Shown here: positions 11,306 through 23,100 of the stretch, one piece after another | Position numbering within the stretch: the stretch's first letter is position 1 | Layout of the letters: each line of letters begins with the position of its first letter | Assembly (NCBI GenBank): GCA_020466095.1 | Contig: CM035807.1 | Span: 14,615,985 to 14,679,984 of the forward strand | Source of the DNA: Chlorops oryzae | Taxonomy: Eukaryota; Arthropoda; Insecta; Diptera; Chloropidae | DNA length: 64,000 nucleotides | Reading direction: 5' to 3' | The notes under the pieces: model-generated | Databases searched by the model: none | The model's input: the letters and a program-made list of their open reading frames with translations, nothing else | What the model was told of the DNA's origin: nothing | Translations under genes and position numbers: made by a program

Positions 11306-12165
11306 ACAATAATGAGACTTTCTTCTTGAAAAAAAAAACCATAGAGATATCTTATTAATTTTGATCTATTTTATTAGGTATTTATTATGTACTGTTTTCT
11401 CTGTGTGTTAGCGTATTAATATATAAGATAACCTAAATAACTATTTTGTTTTTTTTTTTTTTATCACAGCGAAGACTCTCAATGAATTTCGCTTGACAAA
11501 AAAATCGAGTTAAAAATCAATCAAATCGATACTGAAAGCATTGACGACCATTGATGAGCAACGAAAAAGATAATCATAGAGAAATGATTGAGTGGCTAAT
11601 GGAATTGATGAAAATATATTAACTCAATGAAGTCATTTCTTTTTGTGTCATACATAGGTACGAAAATGAGAGACACCCTTAAAACTTATCGCTCATGGCT
11701 TCATTAAAAAACACTTTAATTCGCAAAGTACGTACGTACGTACCTACAGGGGTTGATTCGGGGGTCCAACTTCTATTCCATTGTTAACTTCAATAGCATT
11801 CAATTCTCACTCAATTCCCATTCAATTGGTAGCTACCACACTACTACAGCCCAAAGAAATCCATGGACAAAGAGCAGTGATAAATGAGCAATCGTTTTGA
11901 TATTTGCAAAAAGATTTTTTTTTTTTTAATTGAATTATTCGAAAAGACAAATTGTGCATATAACTTTTTACAATGCCATCAAATGATTTTGGGTCAAAGA
12001 AAAATACAAAAAAAAAATCAAAAAAAAAAGAAAACCAATTTTGGCAAACCTAATCCAAGACTATGTGAATTATTACCACTTCACTTCATCTGTGATAGAG
12101 TGTCTCTTTCGAAGCGTGGCCTTTGAGTTAGGTGGTCTTTTAGATTTGAGAATGCAAATTTTTTC

Positions 12166-12204
<39 letters not shown>

Positions 12205-13623
12205 AATTGGCTAAATACGAGAATGAAATAAATTTTGAAAATGCTTACTCGAACGTAAAAATGAGTTGGAATTGTCGTTGTCACAATGTGAGAGTCTTTT
12301 TAATTCATAGAAAAATTCTTTTTTACTACAAAAAAAACTATCGAATTCTTGTTAATCGCTTTTACTCTTTTCCCATTCAAGAGTATTAAAATTCTAGAGG
12401 CATGAAGGCAAATTATAAGGAAATTGCGCCACCTGTAGGAATGCCTCACATAAAAATGTCACAGTGACAAGTACCTACCTACATACATACTTACTTAGCA
12501 TGCTCCCGACTTCAATCGTGCACATGGCCTCAGGTACAACATCGATTCGATTCATTCAAACAGCACACACGCACGTGCAGCACATTAAAGAGAGTTTTGA
12601 ATTTTATAATGAAATGCAGCTACCGATAAACTTCTTGAAAACCATATTTTCAAGAAAACGAAAAAAAAAAACAACAAAACAAAAATACCAGTCATTTGAA
12701 AAATGTCACGTGCTCAAATTGAAATCAAAATTACTGATCATCAGCTTTTGATGTGCTTCAAAGTGCTTCGTATTTCAATCATTTCGAAGCTTTTATTTAG
12801 GTCACTTTAGAGCTTAAGGCAGTCAATATTATGTGGCCAAAGATTGACCACTTGTTTCCGACTCAACAACAACTGACAGAGCTGACAGTGCAAAAGAAAA
12901 AAGGTGTCAAGTTGGCGGCCGGAAAAATCAGAACACGCACGCAAATCTCCTCAATTTTGAGAGAGGAAAACATTTTTTAAATTTTCCATAAACTCACTGA
13001 CCACAAGACAAACAATTAGTTCGGTTATTTTTTTCTTATTTATTTAATTTTTTTTTTTTTTTGAGGGCCATAACAGCTGTCAAGGATGCTGATGGAACAA
13101 CTGATGCGCTCTTTATGTGATCTTTAATTCGAACCGCACTCCTGTTTGATGGATGAAACAGATTTCCAAAATTGAAGTTCACATTCAACGATAAATGCTA
13201 CAAGAGAACCGCAACCAATTACAAGAGATGCTATCTACCTTGTTAACCCAATTTTTCGTAGCGTTAAAAATTGTGAATTTTTATTTTCAGTATTTTTTTT
13301 TTTTATTATTTTTATTAACTGGCGTTTGTGGTTGCCAAAAATAAATGGCAACTATTTTAAGCTGATTTAATGATGCTGCGGTCTGTGATAATTTATTTAA
13401 CACTGCTTTGCGGCGAACGATCTTCAATTGGCGTATTATGAGCATTATCGTAGTAGGAAACGTATATCCTGCATATGTTATGGAGGTATTTTTTAATGAT
13501 TAAGACTCATTGTTAAGTCACACAGTTCACACAGGACATAAGAAATCCTCAAGCATCACCATTTATTAAAAATAAATTCTCAAAAATTTATCTTTTTTCG
13601 GAAACTTATCTTAATAGGCTTAA

Positions 13624-13773
13624 CCCTCTAATGCCACAATTTTTTTTAAAGGAAAAGTTCTGATATGACTAATTTTGGGTAGAAAAACATGAATCTGAAA
13701 TAATTATTGTTAGTTTTTTTTGGTAATTTGTTCGAAAAATGTCCGTCTAGGGACGGAGCCAGGAATTAAAGGG
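13624..13773. mobile_element. TTAA-flanked MITE candidate
   Basis: About 150 bp flanked by TTAA (13620-13623 and 13774-13777). The ends are CCCTCTAATGCC and, inverted, CCCTTTAATTCC. TTAA duplication with a CCC-beginning end is the pattern of piggyBac-type non-autonomous elements. A similar but shorter element is at 40153-40284. Confidence 0.5.
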
Positions 13774-13918
13774 TTAAACATAAATTTACCCCATCTATTA
13801 AAATAGATAATTATCATTTCAATTATTTTTTTGGTGTTGTTATCCTTGATGGAAGCTGTAAAGCTAGCTTAATCTGTTTCACGATAGAATTTATCATGAA
13901 TTTGGAACCTAAAAATAA

Positions 13919-14453
13919 AGCCCAAAATCCAATATTGCGAGAGCCCGATGCGAGAGTGCGCGACGTCACGAAATTCTTTTGCGTGACGCATTTCAATCTC
14001 CAATGAGAGATGTTCGTCACGCAGATGATAGCATAACTTCGCTTCTAGTAATGCAATATTTGAACCGAGTACCAATCCAAAGAGTACCGAGTACTCATAC
14101 AAATTATATGTTATCACTTGAGTTTAAATTATAATTCAAAATTTTCAAAAAATTTTCTAAATGAATCAAAGCTCGCGAAATAATTTAAAAGCTCTTTTTC
14201 GCGGAACAGTGAACAGTTTTTGTTTTATTAGTTTAAACGAGTAACCAATAGCGAGTACTCAAAAAAGAGCTACATCATTAACCTGTCAAATTGCCTCGCA
14301 ACGAGAAATATTCAATTTTTCAAAATATTCTCGCTACGAGGTCTCGCAGTGCGATACATTGAAGCTTGAACCATATGATTGAATGTACTGAAATTTGTGT
14401 GCGTCTCGTCTCGCGCTCTCGCATCGGGCTCTCGCAATGTTGGATTTTGGGCT
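13919..14453. mobile_element. 535-bp MITE with 38-bp TIRs and TAA duplication
   Basis: The left end AGCCCAAAATCCAATATTGC continues for 38 bp and matches the inverted right end at 37 of 38 positions. TAA lies immediately outside each end (13916-13918 and 14454-14456). A 3-bp TWA duplication is typical of PIF/Harbinger elements, which makes that superfamily the best guess. There is no transposase inside. Confidence 0.8.
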
Positions 14454-14459
14454 TAATGG

Positions 14460-15412
14460 GATAATTCGTCACGTTTCCATAAAAAAATTTTAATGCAAAT
14501 TTTGACATCTCATTTTCCATTTTGTAATATTTACAAAGTTTATAATTGTGAAAAAAAAAAATATTTTCAAAAAAGAAACAGACTCGCTGAGGAAGACTAT
14601 AAAGCCAGTCGAAACGTGTATGAAAGAGGAAAAAGGAATGAGAGTTTTTCGAACAAGAACATAGTCACACAAAAAGGCATTTTCGATCATCCTAAAAATG
14701 TCATCTTTCCTGTCTTTAAAATCCACCTTTCTCTTGTACAAATCGAATCCACAGAAACAACTTCATCTCACATCGCAATTATTAGTCAATTTTACGGCTA
14801 CGATTAACTAAACTACTTCGTCTAAGAAAAAAAAACCCATAAAAATTACGCCATCTTTTATGACAGCCACACCAAAAGGTATACGCCTTCTTCAGCCCAC
14901 AAAAAAAAAACCAACTCTCCAAGGTATAATTGTTACATCAAAATGTGTCCTCACACCAAGGAGCTATCAGACAACGCGACGTTTAATTTTTGCTGCCATA
15001 AACAACTTTCGCACAAAGGCGAACGTGTGCGCGCTTGTTTACTTAACAACTTGAACGTGCGTTTCGAGCATGATTTGCCATTTCAAGGGTGGATCTTATT
15101 ATTCCTTATACCACCACCACCACCACCACCACCGCTACTCGATATGTGTTCTTACACTTTTCAACCACTTGATCATGATTGTCCTCATTTCATTTATTGC
15201 GTTCGCGTAAAATATTTGATTGAGTGGGCTTTCCCTTTTATTGGATTTTCTCTTGTCATGGATACACACGTGACCTGATGCCCTTGGGGTATTTATACCC
15301 TTAACTAAGTAGGTTTTTCATTTTGCCACGTTGTTGCGCACCATTTAACACGTAATTTTATTTTAACCACCGTCAGAAAAATGGTCAAAATCGTAAGTAC
15401 CTTAGTTTGAGT
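14460..15412. other. Non-coding stretch
   Basis: Contains a (CCA)n run at about 15111-15132 and A-rich runs. The 104-codon frame at 14493-14807 and the 111-codon frame at 14943-15278 have no recognisable domain. Confidence 0.4.
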
Positions 15413-15805
15413 CAGGGGCGTAGCGAGGGAAGGAGTGCTTTCGTTGTGCTTATGTTGGCCACAGTTGTTTGTTGAACAATTATAAGGTTTTTTTTTTAAA
15501 CTGATAACAACTAGTCTTGTTTGGGTCGGGTTCCAAACTGGTCCAAAAAGGACTAGTTGTAATCAGTTTTATGAAAAAAAAACTTTCGCCAAAATTCTTA
15601 GCATTTTTCACTTGTTCAATTTATAAATTTTCATCGCAATCGGACGTCATGATTTTTTCGGATTTTTTGGGTTTTTTGGTCCAAACTCTCTAACTTAAGC
15701 TTCGCATCCCCCAAAAAAAAATTATTTTTTTTTGGTTAATGTCTCATAATTGTTCAGTATACCACTGTGGCCAATAAAAGCACTCATTCTCTCGCTACGC
15801 CAATG
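15413..15805. mobile_element. hAT-like MITE candidate
   Basis: The left end CAGGGGCGTAGCGAG is mirrored by CTCGCTACGCCAATG on the right. Outside lie GTTTGAGT and GTTTGAAA, an imperfect 8-bp duplication. Inner segments are also inverted (TGTGGCCA, AAGCACTC, ACTAGTTG), giving a hairpin-like unit. Related sequence (AATGTCTATAATTGTTCAAT, then CAAAGCACTCT) appears near 61190-61240. Confidence 0.55.
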
Positions 15806-16162
15806 GTTTGAAAACCTACTTTTGAAAGTTAAATTCAGTGAGGATACTTTTTTAATCAAATGGGTCCCTTTGCTTTTTAAAAAGTGATCCCTTTTTATGG
15901 TAGTGACTATTTAAGGACTATCAAAGTGGGGTTTTATCATAAATAATACTTAAAAAAAAACTTGATAAAAAGATCTACTGAGAAGATGAATCACGTGTTA
16001 TAAGTGAGACTTGGTTCTGCGTAACTCATCATCAGGTTGATAGATCTATGCTGGAGGAGATTTCTAATACAGTGATCAATACGAAAACGGAGCTTTTTAA
16101 CCCTGCTCTTTTATTCCTAATTTTCTATTCTGTTATATACTCTGGGCAATATTCTTACCTCT
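15806..16162. other. Left flank of the LTR retrotransposon
   Basis: Unremarkable non-coding DNA that becomes CTCTG-rich just before the insertion site. It ends in CTCT (16159-16162), the 4-bp target duplication of the retrotransposon. Confidence 0.6.
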
Positions 16163-16927
16163 TGTTGCGTGTCTGCTGGGGAGAAGGACCTCTAGTAAAG
16201 CGCCAACAAAGGATTCCGTTGAATAAAACACTCTTTACTCCTTTTCCATAGGTGTTTCTTTATTAAAGTCTTTTAATGATGTTTACAGGTTCTACTCTAA
16301 CTTACTTTACTGCCCTAATTCCCTAGCTAACACTGAGATCCACACTTTGTCGTCCTGGCTCGTAAGTAGGTGCGACAAAGTTGAGATCTGATTAGACTTT
16401 CGATTCCAAACTGCAAGTCCTCTTCCGTAGATCGAAGCTCCGCTTAAATAGATCAATATTGCCGATCTAGCAATATTGGATATTGATTGATTTCATAAGT
16501 ATGACTTCGAACTTCCCCTGCCGGTGTGCCTACGTTGCACTTGTTGTTGTTGCACCTATCTCTTGTTGTTCTGTTGCGTTGATTGCCCGTCTAGATCGCC
16601 TGTTGTTGTTGTTACCAATAGCTTTATTGCTTTGAAGACGTTGAACCGCTTATGCCGTTGCTTATTGCTGACTTGCATGCTCGTGGTCTTTCGTCTTTTC
16701 CCCCGCTTGCCCTTTCGATCGGTATGCTTGCTTACGTAATTGTTCTCAGTAGTTGAGTTCTATTGTTGTTGTTGTTCTTGGTGAAGGGTGTCGGATTTCG
16801 AGCTTGGTGCTGTGTCGTCGAACTCCTCTGCTGCGATTTAATTGTTTTTACATGTTTTGGCACTTTTTCCGCTTAGAGCTGGTAGCGTGACGTTAGAGTG
16901 TGACGTGACGCTTTTCGACTCACAACA
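16163..16927 (-). repeat. 3' LTR of the Gypsy element
   Basis: In element orientation it begins TGTTGTGAGTCG and ends ACGCAACA. An AATAAA poly(A) motif (minus strand) falls in the CTTTATTAAAG segment near 16257. It contains several TTG triplet runs. The sequence is the same as 25641-26405 as far as I can see. Confidence 0.97.
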
Positions 16928-16941
16928 TCCCTCCCCTCCTC
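16928..16941 (-). other. Polypurine tract
   Basis: On the minus strand this reads GAGGAGGGGAGGGA immediately before the 3' LTR, the expected place for the primer of plus-strand DNA synthesis. Confidence 0.88.
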
Positions 16942-19229
16942 GGCAAGTCACGAGCATCGTGACTGTTCATAAAAACGTTGCGGCTACCAGGTTGAAATCT
17001 GAGACTCGGGTCAGCCTGCCATGAAGTCTGCTGATAGTGGTTATGGGCTCGCCGATGTCACTGGTAATGCTCTGGTAGGTTGCTTGCTTGGGTGGGTGTG
17101 ATGATTTCTAATCATCCCGATCTTCTTGATAGTTGTGCCGGTGCGTGATGAAAATTGATGTCGCTGCTTCTATGATGTGTTTTTGTCTTGATTGTTGCTG
17201 TTCCGGTGTGGGATCTCAGTGTTTTGAAGAAGATTTAGAATTGTACTTTCTACCTTTAAAACTATTGTTATATTTGCTCAATTTTGTTTTCAAACATTGA
17301 CAATATTCTCATATGTATGTTTTACTTTACTTTTTTTCGAATTAATAGGTATTCAATATTTTATGAATTTTAATTCATATTTTCTTTCAAACCGTGATAT
17401 ACTTATATTAGTTTTTCTTTTTTTTTTCATTGGATCGTAAACTTTGCTATTATATATATATATATATAATTTTTTTTTTCTTCTTAAAGTCTTAGTACTT
17501 CATTAAAAACTTTTTTCATTTTTCTTTTTAAAAATTCATCTGAAGAACAATCAATTTCTTAGTATATGGCTCGACATTTTTGAGAGTGAAAATTATTTTA
17601 GTTCTCTCTTTTAACTTTTTTTTTTAAATTCGTCTCAAATACGATCAATTACATATTTAATATATTTAAACTGTTCAAAATTTTCAAATGGCTTTTTTTT
17701 TTGAAAACTCATTTTTTTATACTTTTTTTTTTTTTACTTTTTATTTTTAACAATTAATTGCTTATTGCCTATATTCAGGATGATCGAAATTTTCAAATAA
17801 AATGATTTTGGATTATAAACATATGTAAGTATGTGTCTCGAAAATTTTGAGGATGACATTGATTTTGTTATGCAAATGTATGGCACTCGTGTGCTTTAAA
17901 TTCCAAAGTTCAATTTCTGTTTAGCAGTTAAAATATTTTCAGATATATTTTTTTTTTTTTTTTTACTTTGAATCATGTGGATGCATGTAAATGTGTAACC
18001 ACATGCTTCTTTGCCTTAAGGCCATCTTCCGTTCTTTAACATATACTCTGCATGTGCCTTAGGAAAATTACATCTCGCATTTCATCTCTTTTAGGTTGTT
18101 CAAAAATCAAAGTGATTTTAAGCCTTTTAAGCTTTGGTTATTTCAATTACCCCTTCCCCCTCTTAATGGGAGAATGGTTCTTTTTGAAACAGACATATGT
18201 GAAAATGATGCATCTATATGGCCTTTTTTTTCGTTTTGATAAGTTGGAATTGATGAAAATGCTGACAATCTTATGGTTCTTTTTTTTTTTTTTTAATAGA
18301 CCTTTTGGTATTAATTTGGAAAACTGGCAAAAAAGATTTTTGTGAATGAACCATGTATGTATGTATGTATGATGTATATTTTTGAGTGCAATTTCGACAC
18401 TTGCAAGATTACTCAAATTTCACGAACGGTATGCGCAGTTCTGTGTGCAATTGCTTTGGTTTGTAAATCGCGTGACATAAGTTCAGAAATTTATGATTTA
18501 CTTATGTCGTAATATGTAAGCATGTGCATGCATGTAATGGATCTTCATGCAAATACTTTTTCGATGTGTGAATATGTGCATATACTTTTCAAATTACTTG
18601 GTGTTGCCTTTATGCTTCTTCAAAAAGTATGTGCACATTTGCTTGAAAAATTTAGGTTTGATTATTGAATTTGTCTTTTGAATCTTACCTTTTATATTAC
18701 CCTTGCAACGCTATTTCCCTTCCTTCATTTTTGGAACAAGTTGGAACAAGATAATTTCTTGCTTAAGATCGCGTTGTTTGTTTAAAATCTGCTCTTGAAA
18801 AATAGTAAAAAATTCGTATAAGTTAATGTGCCCCTGAGAGTGTTTGTCGGTCTCGGTATGTATTAAGTTCATGTGTTTTTTTTTTGTGTATTAAGTTTGT
18901 GAGAGCTTTGTCCGCTGTGAATGAAAGGAAATATGAGTTTGTGCGTTCGTGTGTATTATGTTTTTCGGGATTTTATGAATTTGGTGGGGTGGTTTTTTTT
19001 TTTTTATACTTTTGTTGATTCTTGTTCGTTTTCTCTATATTGTTTGTTTATTGTTCTGATGCTTGGTCTCTTGTTGATGGCGTTAGAAAATTTTGACTGC
19101 AATTAATGATCGGTCGCAGTGAATTGATACTGGCAAAAGAAAATTTTGTTTTAATTCCAAATTTATGGTTTTTTTTTTTTTTTTTTCGATTTCTGCTTAG
19201 TTATTGATTTTCGAGCTTTGGAAGAATTC
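16942..19229 (-). other. Long AT-rich 3' untranslated region of the Gypsy element
   Basis: About 2.3 kb between the end of integrase and the polypurine tract. It is full of poly-T runs, ATG(T/C)A repeats and short frames on both strands. No envelope-like frame with signal peptide or membrane segment is seen, so it looks like non-coding spacer. Confidence 0.6.
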
Positions 19230-20165
19230 TTATTCTTTTCTGTTCTTTATTTGTTGATGGTGCAGTTTTATTAAGTTTTTGTGGAATGTTTTTTCTTTTC
19301 CTTTTATTTTCAATTTTACATTCACCGGCGTTGGAATTGATACAATCGAATAAGGGCCTTCCCAAATGGGTGAGAATTTATTTTTTCGGTTTTGGTTCTT
19401 TAGCCACACTTTGTCTCCAGTCTGAAATTCTCTGACTTTCGAGCCCTTATCGTAGTATCGCTTGGATTTTTCTTTGGCAATTTTTTGATTCTCTCGTACT
19501 AATTGATGGGTGCGCTGGATTTGATATTTTAAATATTTTCGAGAAATCGTCGGTGTTGTACAGTGGCTCAGGTCTTCTTTTTAGGTTAATTGGAATGTCG
19601 GATTCAAACCCAAAAATAATTTTGCAAGGTGTTTGTTTTGTGGATGAATGTACTGTGTTGTTATGCACGTGCATAGCGTGGTGCAGCCATTCATCCCAAT
19701 TTGTGCCATCCTCATTGACGAAATTTCGGAGAAATTCCGCAAGAGGTCGGTGACTCCTTTCAAGAGCACCATTGGCTTGGGGGTGGTATGGTGAAGTCTG
19801 GGATTTCTTGATTCCAAGAATTTTGCAAACTTCCTTAAATAATTTCGATGTAAAGTTTGTGCCATTATCCGTGATTAAAACCTTCGGTATCTGGAATTTT
19901 GATATTATCTCGTTGAAAAAAGCTTTTGCCACTGTTGCCGCCTCTGCATCCGGAATAGCTGTGCAGATGAAAAATTTTGAAAAATCGTCTATAAATGTTA
20001 AAATGTATTTGTTTCCTCTCGATGTTTCCGGTAGGGGGCCAACCATATCCATATAAACTTTGTAGAAGGGGCCATGAGCTATGTCTGTCAGTACCATGGG
20101 CATTCTTTCTACTTTTGAGCATTTATTCCGCTGGCATTTCTCGCAGTTTTTATATAATCTCGAAT
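19230..20165 (-). pseudogene. Integrase part of pol, broken by two one-base shifts
   Basis: Integrase inserts the DNA copy into the host genome. The N-terminal HHCC zinc finger starts in the preceding pol frame (about 20245-20150). Its two cysteines lie in another frame after a one-base loss in the A-run at 20147-20151 (T-run on the plus strand). The catalytic core is open at 19447-20103: DMVGPLP (first Asp), ITDNGTNF (second Asp) and the PYHPQANGALER segment (Glu). A second shift, one extra base in the A-run at 19527-19530, ends the frame early. The C-terminal domain, with KVWLK and WEGPYSIV motifs, then continues in another frame to a TAA at 19230-19232. Both breaks are homopolymer length changes, so assembly error is as likely as mutation. 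Confidence 0.9.
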
Positions 20166-23100
20166 CTCTCTATGCATGCCGTTCCACTTGTACTGCCGTC
20201 GAATGCGAAAATATGTTTTTATAGCTCCCTTGTGACCTCCTAATGGCCCATCGTGAAAATTTTTAAGCACCTTTTCGATGTCCTTTCTCTGTGTTAAAAA
20301 TTCTGCTAAATCCTCTGTCTCTGGGTGATCTGTGGGGTTTGTATCTTCCGAATCATCTCTGCTTTTCTTTGTCTCCGTGTTTTCATCGCTCTGCTCTATT
20401 TTTGACTGTGTTTGTGCTCTTGTTACCACTGACACAAGATTATTTTCATATGGTAATCGGCTCAATGCGTCTGCGTTTAAATTATATTTTCCAGCCTTGT
20501 AACAGATTTCGAAATCAAATTCCGAGAGCTTATGGCGGAACCTCGCCAATCGGGATGTTTGATCCTTTAGATTTGCTATGCCTTTTAGAGGTTTGTGGTC
20601 TGTGTAAACCGTAAAGGGGCGGCCTAAGAGGTAGCAACGGAAATTTTTTGTCGCCCACACAATGGCAAGGAATTCCTTTTCGATTGTTGAGTATCGTTTC
20701 TCAGTTGCGCTTAATGCTCGGCTTGCGAACGCGATCGGCTGGTCGTCGCCCGGCTCGCCTTGTGAGAGTACCGCTCCTAGTGCGTCGTTACTTGCGTCCG
20801 TTGTTAACAGGAATGGCTTTGTGAAATCTGCATACTTTAACAGTGGTGGACTAGTTATTGCAGCTTTAATGGCTATTACTGCCATTTGGCATGCATCCGT
20901 CCACACGAACTCGGCATCTTTTCTTAGCAGTGATGTCAAAGGTAGAAGAAGCGCTGCTGCATTCGGAATGAATTTTCGGTAGTAGTTTGCTAGTCCAAGG
21001 AATGCTTGCAATTCTTTCTTATTTTTTGGTATCGGGAAAATTTTTACACATTCGACCTTACTTGGGTCCGGCCGCACGCCTTGGTCGGAACACTTGTGAC
21101 CCAAATAGACAACTTCCTTTCTTAAGAATTGACATTTTTCCGTTTGTATTTTCAATTGGCTGCTTCTTAGGGCTTGTAGTACTTTACGTAGCCTTATTTC
21201 GTGTTGTTTAAGGTTACTTCCGTAAATTACTATGTCGTCCAAATAAACAAAACAATCGACGCCTTGCAAGCCGGTCAGAACATTATTCATAATCCTTTGA
21301 AAGGTTGCCGGAGCTCCGGAGAGTCCGAATGGCATTCTTACGAATTCGTAATGTCCTATTCCAGTACTGAATGCTGTTTTTTCTTTGTCTTTCTCGTTTA
21401 CAAGCACTTGATGGTATCCGCTTGCCAGGTCTAGCGTTGTGAAATACCGGCTGCAACCGAGTTGGTCGAGAATCTCATCAATGCGGGGTATAGGAAATAC
21501 CTGCTTGACGGTTACGTCATTCAGCTGCCGAAAATCGACCACCAATCGCCATTTCTTTTTCCCGTCTGCACCTGCCTTTTTCGGCACTAGAATGATTGGT
21601 GCGTTCCAAGGTGATTTGCTTGGAGCAATTATGCCTTGGTCCAACATCTCTCCCACCTGCTTATTTATCTCCGCCTTGTGGGCCTCCGGAAGGCGATATT
21701 GCCGAATATTTATTGGTGCTTTCGCGACCTCTGTAGGTATTTCGTGGTTGAGCACAGTGGTGTAACTCAATTCGTCACCCTTTAGGTGGAAAACATCCGC
21801 ATAGTCCTTGCATATATTCGCTATGGACTGTCTTTCTTCATCGTTCAAATTTTCTTCCAATTTCAAGGAATTTAATAACAGATTTGTCCTCTCATCTGTT
21901 TCATTGCTCTCAACTACGTTGACTTCTAACGTGTTTACTGTTCTATACTCCTTCAATAGCGAGTATTTTAATTCCGTGCCTCCTTTTATTTCCGCAACTT
22001 TTTCGGAGGCGTTTAGTACTGTCACGAATCCAATCCCATTCTTTGGTCTAGATAGACTCTCTCCTAGGTATATCTGTGTAGCAATTGTTGTCTTATGCAC
22101 GACTACTTCTTCCGTGAGTAGTCCTGTGTTTACTCGTGCTATTCCCGCTGCTCTGGGGGGGATTGTTATAGTTTCTGCTATAAAAATCCTTTTCCTCGCA
22201 CATTTTAATGGCACTCTGGCCACTAGGTTGCCTCCTTCCTTGAAGGTCAACTGTTTCTCAATAGTGTCCAAGATAGTTCTGTTCCAGAGCATGTCTCTTC
22301 CCAGGAGACCATCTACTGGCAAACTGCTATTACGTGGCACTACGTGCATTTCCATATTTAATGCTGGGATCGCATTATGTTTAATCATCACTGATCCAAT
22401 AGTACTGGAATCTCCTCCAAAAGCTCCTCTTAAGCATTTCGTGTCCTCCTTTTTTATTGGTACGTCTTCTTTTAAGACTTCTCTTTTCACTAAACTTGCA
22501 TCTGATCCTGAGTCGACCAATAGGGTGATGCTGCCATTGATAGCCTGATTGCACGGTATTTCGATGTAGGCATCATCCTCTTGAGTCTCCGTTATGGCAG
22601 TGCAATTTGAAAATCGTGGCGTGTTTCTATCGCATTGTGAGTCCACCGTTCTGATACTGTCGTTGATAGCCTGTTCACAGGATAATTCAACGCCTTCATC
22701 TCTTTGTGGGCCGTTATGTGCAAACAGTTTTTTCGCGCTTTGGAGGACATTGGTATACAAACTTTTTATGAGTATTTTGTTTTCTTGCCCTATTTTAAAC
22801 ATATTCTTTATTTTGGCCGCTTCCATTTCGCATACGGGGTAGGTGAATACTGTAACAGTGTTTTTTAAAAGATACTTCTTCTTTTTATTTTCTTTTAAAA
22901 TTTTCTTTTCGTCGGTCTCACCATTAAAGTGTATTTCCATCTTTCCGCTTATTTCGTTTTTGACGTTATTCGTTGGTATGTTTCGCTCTCTTATTTTGTT
23001 TTTTATCTCATTCCGTGGTATTTCTCTTTTGGACTTTCCCCATCTCTTAGTGGTTAAAGTTCCATTTCCTAGGCTGTCCAAGGGAACCTCTTTCGGCGTA

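Larger units (their letters stand above)
7910..13619. other. Long non-coding stretch
   Basis: About 5.7 kb with no convincing exon. It holds the microsatellites listed, poly-T runs (10738-10754, 12168-12199, 13048-13062), a direct duplication near 10.3/10.5 kb and an 18-bp inverted repeat near 11.2 kb. Open frames are under 100 codons and low-complexity. Confidence 0.5.

Noticed and set aside
16942..19229. Possible envelope gene of the Gypsy element
   Set aside because: The 2.3-kb region has only short frames on the element's coding strand and no signal peptide or transmembrane pattern, so I call it non-coding.
21808..22548. 246-codon plus-strand frame opposite pol
   Set aside because: Shadow of the retrotransposon pol gene on the other strand, with no domain of its own.
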